64,000 nucleotides of DNA from Paroedura picta (taxonomy: Eukaryota > Chordata > Lepidosauria > Squamata > Gekkonidae). This document shows, piece after piece, positions 46,001 through 55,000 of this stretch. Every line of letters begins with the position of its first letter. Within the stretch, counting starts at the first letter, position 1. The position numbers and the translations under genes are program-made. The stretch covers positions 14,528,501-14,592,500 of the forward strand of contig NC_135379.1 of the NCBI RefSeq assembly GCF_049243985.1, written 5' to 3'. Below the pieces are notes generated by a model that was not told where the DNA came from, did no database searches, and saw nothing but the letters and a program-made list of their open reading frames with translations.

Positions 46001-49000
46001 ATGCCTTCTCATCTTCAAAGACCCCCCAGATTTAACAGACAGTGTGGGATTTGGCTGAAAAACTTTGTGGAGGAAACCGGGACATACAACCACGCTTTAA
46101 TCAGTGTATCTGGATCAAGGCCATTGATCATGCCTATCTATGCCTGGCCCTATTGGGTGAATCTTTACATTTCCCAGTATTCAATGGGGTTTCAAATCTT
46201 GCTGAATGGCTTAGATTCAACCCTCAGCATTTCCAAGTAAAGAGTCATAGGTAATAGGGATATTTAAGGCCCTATATAACAGAGCCAGTGTGATGTAGTG
46301 GTTAGGAGTGCCCGGCTTGATTCCCCACTCCTCCTCCACATGCAGCCAGCTGGGTGACCTTGGGCTAATCACAGTTCTTTCATAACTCCCTCAGTCTTAC
46401 CAACCTCACAGGGTGTCTGTTGTGGGGAGAAGAAGGGAAGGCGATTGTAAGCCTCTTTGCAACTCTTTTGGGTACTGAAAAGTGAAGTATAAAAAGCAAC
46501 ATTTCTTCTTCTGGGGACCTTGGGGAGCAGTTCCCAGTTGTCTGAGCTGACTACATTATCCTGAGTGTAACACAGGGATCAAGGCATTCAGGCCATACTT
46601 ATGAATCAATACAGATTACTGGGAGAACTCAGAACAATATATGGTTCTTCAGGAAGTCCATCAACAGACTTCTTAAAAGGTGATGTTCATTCCACCTTGG
46701 TTCCAATTAAGAGGACTTTGAACCCTGTAGTATTTGTGATCTCTTTGCTTTCACCTCTTGTTTGCTGCCAGGTGCTCGGATTCTCCCCTCTTTGGCTTTA
46801 TCTTTACAATAACCCTGTGAGGTGGGCTAGGCAGAGAGAGGACGATTGTGCCCCGATCACTTACAGAGCTGCCCTGAGCAGAGTCTCATCCTTCTAAGCC
46901 CATTGAAATTCGTTCTAGCCACCGCTCCCCCGTGATGGTCAACTCATTGAGTTATACGTAGCATTACTACAGTAGCACTTTCAAGGGTTCGAAGCACTTG
47001 ACATGCTGTTATTTTCTCCTGAACCTTACAAGAACACTGGAAGGTCAATGAGTGTCCTTGAACTCTGTTCACTGCAGTCTATCACCTTCCCCAAGGTCAA
47101 AGGAAGACGAAGAAGAAGAGTTGGTTTTTATACCTTGCTTTTCACTGCCCAAAGGCTTATAATCACCTTCCCTTCCGCTCCCCACAACAGACAGCAGGTA
47201 GCGCTGAGAGAGCTCTAAGAGAACTCTTAGCTGTGTTTAAGGCAAAGCCCATTATTCACATTACTTACATGTTAGTATTGGCTGTAGATGTTAACCAGTC
47301 TGCAGCTAATCCAACCATATCCAGTCCAGTGGAGAGCTGGTTGAAATACCTGGGGTGTCCTGAATGAAACAGAATAGGTGTTGTTATTGCACTAGAAAAA
47401 TATATTTTTAAAAACATTATTTGCGCTGTTTGTGCATTTCTGCTTTCTCCTGGGAAGAACCACCATAATACCAGCCCATTAAAAGAACACTGTTGCAAAA
47501 ATCTTATTCAGGGATATTTGTAAAGCCAAGTCCTACAACATCAGCTTTCACATTGTGCCTCCCCTCCCTTGCAGTGTGGCCCACAGAATGCCATCTTCAG
47601 CAGACTACTTCAATAAAACCATTTTAGAAGAAGAAGAGTTGGCTCTTATATGCTGCTTTTCTCTACTAAGAGGAGTCTCAAAGCGGCTTCCAGTCGCCTT
47701 CCCTTTCCTCTCCCCACAACAGACACCCTGTGAGGAAGGTGAAGCTGAGAGAGCCCTGAGATTCCTGCTCTGTCAGAACAGCTTTATCAGTGCTGTGGCA
47801 AGCCCAAAGACACCCAGCTGGCTGCATGTGGGGGAGCGTAGATTCGAACCCGGCTCACTAGGTTAGAAGTTGGCGCTCCAAACCACTACACCAAGCTGGT
47901 TTGCATATCTAAACTCTGACAGCACCTGGTAGCCAGACCCTGACAGATTTCTGCTCCTGGGGTGGCCACACACCTGGTGAGGTCAGGATGAATCCCTGGC
48001 ATGGGTTCCATCTTGCTAGGCATGGTGACCTTATCAGAGTTTCCCAAGTGACTTTGGCATCCCAGCAAAGTATTACAACATCATCCAAGTCCATATGGGA
48101 AGGAAGGTGGCCCAGTGGCAGGGAAGAGCCTGACCTTGTCAGATCGCAGAAGGTAAGGAGGGTCCGGCCTGGTTAGCACTTGGATGGGAACCCTCCAAGG
48201 AACACTGTAGAGCAGGGGTAGTCAACCTGTGGTCCTCCAGATGTTCATGGACTACAATTCCCATGAGCCCCTGCCAGCGTTTGCTGGCAGGGGCTCATGG
48301 GAATTGTAGTCCACGAACATCTGGAGGACCACAGGTTAACTACCCCTGCTGTAGAGGGCAGCAATGGCAAATCACTTCTGCTCTTCGCGTGCCTTGAAAG
48401 CCCCTTGCTGGGGCTCACCCTACGTTGGCTACGACCTGACAGCCCTTTACATACACAGGCAAGTCCATTCCTTTGAACCAGCTATTCATGAGTCTGTGTC
48501 TGTGTGCTCATTGGCCTGTTGGGCCCCTCACACATGCCTCACTCCTCCTGCTTCAGGAGCTTTGGGCTCTGGCATCTCTGCCTCACGGGGAATTTCAGTG
48601 TCAAGGACACAGAAGCTGGTGTTAGAAGTGTTCTGCTGCCACCACGTTTAAAGCTACAGGGGGTTAAAGAAGCGTCACAGCAGGAAACAGGCTATTGTTC
48701 ACGTCGGAGTCTTAGAGAGCCAACCCACACGGACAGTCTGCATGTGCCCACCGTCCTGGAATCCAAAAAGCCCCCCAGTTGCACTGACGGCTGGCGAAGG
48801 ACGTCCAGTGTTTTGACACAGGGCTTTAAGGGGTGTCTCCGTGGCGGAGCCTGGAAGTAATTGGCTCAGGCAAAATGAATTGCAAATGAACAGTCTGGCT
48901 CTCCCTGGGTCGCAAATGCTGCCAGGGGTATAACATTGCTCCTTTGTCTATCCTCAGGTTACCTCCTAAACCTCTACGCTACTGGATGGGCAGGTTGTTT

Positions 49001-52000
49001 CAAAGACACCCTGTCCTCCATCGATAGAGCGAGGTTGCTTCCACACAGGGCGGTTAAGCAATGCAAAATTCCTGGATCTCAACATTACCCGAATGGTTCT
49101 GAGCGATTCGCATTTCAACAAAAACCCGTTCTGAGAAATGGATTGTAGATAGGAGTAGGGCATACCATTGGGGTGGATCTTGTGTGGGAAATAAATCAAA
49201 ACATAAACAAGATAAATCAATAATAAACACATAATCTACAGATGCCTTGGCAGGAACTCAAAGGATTTCTGGAGGCAGCTTTCTCATTGGGCCCCTCCCA
49301 TCCCCCTGCACCTGTAATAACAATGCTGCAGGTGCTCTGATTGCATCTCCTCCACCTTCTGGCAACAGGTCTCTGAAGACCTCTATGCTCACGTGCCACA
49401 TGTATGTCAAATACCGTAGAGCACAGGAGACTGGAGGAACACTGTATGGCAGAGTCCTCCTAGGAAAACTGGCAGAGGCGGAAGCAAGTTTGCCACCCAA
49501 AGGACTGGCCAGGGCTTTTTAGGACCTCCCCGATGAACAGCTGATGATTCTATGTGATGGGGCAAAGGGAGGAGGTAGGAGGTCGACTGCCTGTGGTCAT
49601 GAGGAGAAGGGTCTTGGACAGTGCTGGCATTAGTCAAGCAGCAGGAAGACTTATCAGGCCTCCACTTGTCAAACATTACTCTTGTAAATAGCTGGCTTTC
49701 CTTGGCCATTGTGATTTTTAAATAACCCAGAGCTGGCTCTGGAGACAGTGCCTCTGGCATCCATCGTGCAGCACACGGAAGCTTGATAATCGGCCTGGGT
49801 AGACACAGCAGCAGGTGGGAGAGCAGAGGAAGGGGGCTAAAGCTATTTGTCTCTTCTAAACCTCAATGTCATTGGGACCATGACCACCAAGGCAAAACGG
49901 CCATTCTGAGCTTGTTTCTTTACCCTTGGCTCTCTGGCATTTTTATCATACCTTCCCTCCAAGGAATACATGTTACTCCACTCTTTGTTTTATCCCAACA
50001 ACCTTGTAAGGTAGGTCAGGCTGAAAGAGACTGGCTGGGCCTTACTACTACCAATTCTCCTACTAGGTCTCCTTCGTTTTTGGATGGAGATCTTAACGTG
50101 CTGGAGAAAGGAATGGTAGGTTGAGCTCTGTCTGCGCCTCCTTCCGTCTCCCCATCAGCCCCTCCCCCTCCCTTTCATCTCTGGGAGGCGCCACGTGAAG
50201 TTGCAGCCTGTCCAATAGGCGACCGGAACGAACATTCACGAGACTTCTCCGACCAATCGCCGCAAAAGGCCTCTGTCCACTAGACTAACCCGAGAGAGGA
50301 CCCGCGCGATCCGAGGCCAGTTCGAGGATCTCCAAGCCGAGATTGACGGCGCGGCCCTCCACAGTCCACGAGAGGCGAAGCCCCATGGCAAAGCCCTCCT
50401 CCCTGCTTCCCGAGAGTAAGCCCATTATTAAGGGGACCTGGAGAGGATCCTAAGAGGAACTGCTTAGGATTGCTTTGTGAGAGCGCAGAATCTGCGCAGC
50501 GCGGCACTGATGCGCCAGCTGTCATCTTTGATCCGGAAGGACCTTTTCTGCATCTCCAAGTCACCGGAACGGACGGGAATTTCGGGAATAGCGGAAGCCC
50601 TCCCGGAGGATCGTCGCCGTCACCTGCGCACCAGCCAGGCGTGTGATAAGGTGACCGGCGGAGCCCTGGGAGCGCAAGGAGACGGTCGGAAGGCGAAGCA
50701 CGGAGGCCATGGGCAGCAGGAACCCTAAGGGGCCACCGTGTAGCCTTCCTAGTCCCGCTCAGCCAGTTAGCATCTTGAACAGAGGTGTCAAACGGTAGCT
50801 CCGCAGAGGGCCATGGACTACAATTCCCATGAGCCCCTGCCAACATGGACATCTGGAGAGCCACAGTTTGCCACCCCCTCCATACCCCCTTCAAGGCCTT
50901 GAGGACAGCTGTGCCAATTCCTTACAGAATTCCTGGGGGTGGAGGTGGGGGGACCGCAGCCGGTGGCTCCCGCTGTCCCACGAACCCTTCTCGAATCTGC
51001 AACTCCTTCTTGTCCTCTCCGTGAGCTTGGCCTGTCGAGAAAAGTTCCGCGGGGCTCTCAGGCCGCTGGCAAAGTCACGCGGGTTTCGAGGGACGGCCAA
51101 CCCATGTTGCTCCTTCTTCCCACTTCTGGGCTTCTCTGGGCCCGGGAGGCCTTCTGGGAACTGGCAGGACAGCCTTTGCAACACCCCTCCGTTCCCCCCA
51201 GCTCCCGTCTCCATTTCATAAAATCCCCCAGGGATAAGGCATTGTAACACTTTTTCCCTGAGGCGCTAGCTTGCTACATGCAAGGCCTTGTGCGTTGTTT
51301 GGTTTTGTTTTGAACAGGGGGCGGAGTTGCATGAACCAGAGGCTCCCCGCAGAATGCAGGGACCTCGCCCGAAACTCGATCGACTGCCTCATTCTGCCAG
51401 CACTGACCACGGCTGGGTATTGCGGGTGCCCCTAGGCAGGCATCCCACCTCCTACCATGGGGTCCTCGGCTAAGGGCATTCCTTCTTTCTCTCCAGGGCG
51501 GGTCTCCGGCGGCCCAGGCGGCCGCACCTGCCAGCCTCCGCCCCCACGCGGAAGGACGGGCTTCCTGGCGGGTTGCTGCCGAGCCTGCCGCCGGCGTCCC
51601 CCTCCCCTGGCTGACGTTTATGCCACTTTGCTGGCTCGGGGCCTGGGCGGCGAGTGGAGCTCTGCAAACAATGATTTCCAGGCAGGAATCCCGGTGCTCG
51701 TTTCCACCCGGTGCTCGTTTTCTCAGGAGTAAGCCTCGCTGTTCAATGGCTGCCCGGTAAAGGCGCGAGTCTGGGGCGAGGACTGAACGGACGCGCAGGA
51801 CAGCGGGGCCTTTCCACGGACGAATTCGAGAGCAGCGGCAAATAAAACCAAGCATCGCAGAAACGCCTCGCCGGCTGCTAGCGCTGCGCGATGTTTAGGA
51901 GGCGCCCACGAGGAACTAATTCCTTTCGCGGTCCATAGCTACTGTTCAGTTTCCAATGCACCCGATTAATCTGTCCTTCATATACACGTGGACCGGCCGC

Positions 52001-55000
52001 ACACACTATAAGCATGTACATAGATGGCTTAAATCTCCATCCATCCATCCCGTCTCTCTCTCTCTCTATCCTGTCTTTAATCCCCCCTCCCAAAATATAT
52101 ATCCCAGTCATATGTCTGCATCGGAGGGGGTTAGGAGGGGGGCAGCCGGACAGGGTCCTTGGAATCGAAACAATACAACGAAGTTCTATGCAAGGGCTGC
52201 CCGACAAGCCGGGCCCAGGCGGCCTACCGTGGCTTCCCTTGCCTTGCCCACCGGCTCGACTCTTTAACACCCCCCCCCCCCCAGGCTCGGGTTCTCTGGC
52301 GCCACTGCCGAGCCCTGCTGCCTTCCTCCTCTGTCCTTACATCTGGGGTCTTCTGGAAAAGTTTGCGCAGAATTCCAGCCAGCCCCGGGGGTTTCAGTGG
52401 GAGGTTGAAAGCGGGTGATTCTCTTCCATTCCTCTAGATCCCGGGTAGTCAAAGCGCGGCCCTTCAGATGTCCATGGACTACAATCGCTGGCAGGGGCTC
52501 ATGGGAATTGTAGTCCATGAACATCTGGAGGGCCGCACTTTGACTACCCCGGATCTAGATCCGCGGCAAAGCTTTCATCCCCCCCCCTCGGGTCAGCACG
52601 AGTATGGCTGCATATAAACATGCGGGCAGGTGAGAGCCCCCCGCCAACCCCCCCCCCGGCCTGTCCCTTCCTTTCCAGCCCAGGCACGCTGTTCTTCAGC
52701 CGGGGCCAACTCTTCACCTCCTGCGGCTGGACAACCCCCCCCCCCCAGCCATTGGCCCTGATTTGGATGGCTTGGTGTTAAGTCCGCGGACCCCGGGAGA
52801 GCGCGGGTCTCTTTAGGACTGCATGGCCTAGTGAGGAACTCCGGCCATCTCCCCGGCTAGGCAGCCGGATCATAAATCAGCGCATCCCACAGGGGAATGT
52901 CATCAGCCCCCAGGGCCGCACAAGCCAGCAAACGAGGAAGGGGGCGGTGGGGGAGGAGGAGGAGGAGGAGGAGGAGGAGGAGGAGGAGGAGGAGGAGGAG
53001 GAGGAGGAGGAAAAGGCACCGGTCCTAAAAGCAGCCCAACGATCAATAACAAGCAACCAAGACCGGAGACGAAAACTCTCCAACTGGGCAACAGAAAACC
53101 CCACCCCCCAAAAATAAGAGCCCTGACCATGCAAACCACGAGGAGATGCAAATCAACCCACCCCCCCCCCCCCCCTACACACACACACACACACTCCCCA
53201 GCCTCTGGTCTGGCTCAAAACACAAAGGATGTGACGCAAGGACGCCGCAGTCCGATCCTAGCCGGAGCAGTTCCGCTGAGTCCAGAGCAAAGCCAATCCC
53301 CCTGCTTTAGAACGACCAAGCGGAGGGGCTTCCGGCGGCTCTGCCTTTGTTGCTGGCCGGGCAGCCGCCAAGGCCGCCGCCAAGGCCGCTGGAGAAGGAG
53401 GGCGAGGCGCGGGAGGAGATGGGTGGGCTTGGCCAGCCCCCGGATTCCGTGTGGAGGTTGCCTCTATCTATCCGGCGGCCAGCGCCCCCGGGCCCTCCAC
53501 TTGGACCGGCGAGGCCTCAAGGGTGGGAGGAAAGAAAAAGGGGACGCCTTTGACCCTTGCCAACCCGCACCAAGATGGAGGCAACGTGGACAACGAAGCG
53601 GCTGCACATCGGTGCCAAGAGACTCCGAAGGTCCCTCGGATCCTTCCTAATGACCATTTATGCACTGGGAACTTCACTGCCCCAGCTCTCATGCACAAAT
53701 GGGGGGGGGAGTACAAATGGGGGGGGGAGAGATGAGGTGCACCAGGCCAAATGCTTCCCCATGTAGGTGCAGGAAGAGGTGGGGCAACCTCCCACGACTG
53801 AAACTCCAGCCTGCAGCCCGGCATGAAACCTCCAGTGCATAAACGGTCCCCCACAAGCTCGCCTAGGAAATAGCGTGGCCGGCGATCGCTGCAACAGCCA
53901 CCCCCTGGCTTGGAGAACGGAGTGGTTCCATCAAACGAAACAAAGGCAAGGCCAACCGCCGCTGCCCTAAAAACCTGGAGCCACCTTCCCCACTCCCGAA
54001 TCAACCGCCTCCTCCCTCCCCTCCTGCGATTCGGCGCGGCATTTGCTGCAAACAACCGGACGGCGCAAGAAAGGCGTCCAAGCGCATCTGATGCGATGTG
54101 CTCTGGAGGGGATGGTCCGGACCGGGCTGTCAGTTACCTGTTTTGATGGCATACTTCAGCGCCGTCCTGCAATTCAGTAGGATTTCTTCCAAGGTCTGCG
54201 GCTGATCGGCCAGTTCCCAGTTATAATCCTGGAGGAGCTCGTTGGGATAATGGAAATCGATGACTTTGGTTGATCTATCAAAATTGGTCACCAGGTATTG
54301 GAGCAAAATGTCCATAACGTCTTGCAAGAAAGACAACGTGGCTACTTCTCCATCGGGAGCGGGCAGAAGATCTGAAAGGGTGTAGAGGGGTGAAACAGGA
54401 CATGCATTTTATATTTATGTTTTGGACCGATCGCGGACAGCCATGAATATTTTTCACTTGTCTGAAGCCTTCCTCGTTTAGCAGAGTAAAAAAACAACAT
54501 GAAATCACGGGATGCAAAAAGGCTTCATTTTAGAAATACGTTTTGTTTCGGGAAACATTCGACACAATACCTTGCTTAGGAATTCATTTATCCATTGCAG
54601 AGTAGTCGCAGCTTCTATTTATGTTTTGTTTTTAAAAAACGGAGTCCGCCTTCCCAGCCCCCTACCCCCGCGAAATTAGAGTAAAGGACTTTAAATGCAA
54701 TAGCAACACTAAAATAAAAACCTTTATGGATTGTGCGCCCGGCACTTTGCAATGGGGTTTCTACGTCTCTAATTCCCGTTTAAATCTGACGTCTCTGGCC
54801 TCAATTACCCAAACGCATCAGTCTCCAATTAGACTTAAATTGTTCTTGGTCGCTGTCCCTCCACATGGTGCTGAAGCTACCGGTAAGCCTAGTAAAGTGA
54901 CAGATTCAAATGAGTAGCCGTGTTGGTCTGAAGTAGCACAATAAAATCAGAGTCCAATAGCACCTTTAAGACCAGCAAAGATTTATTCAAGGCGTGAGCT

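Larger units (their letters stand above)
50140..54070. promoter_or_regulatory. GC-rich, CpG-bearing block inside GAD2 intron 4
   Basis: Base composition shifts sharply to GC with many CpG dinucleotides compared with 47-50 kb. No spliced coding exon was recognised in it. It contains a degenerate MITE, a hairpin MITE, a (GGA)n array and several poly-C runs. It could be an intragenic CpG island or alternative promoter. Confidence 0.4.

Noticed and set aside
50280-50894. 204-residue frame on - in GAD2 intron 4
   Set aside because: Its N-terminal part is MITE sequence translated, and the rest is GC-rich with no domain or splice context.
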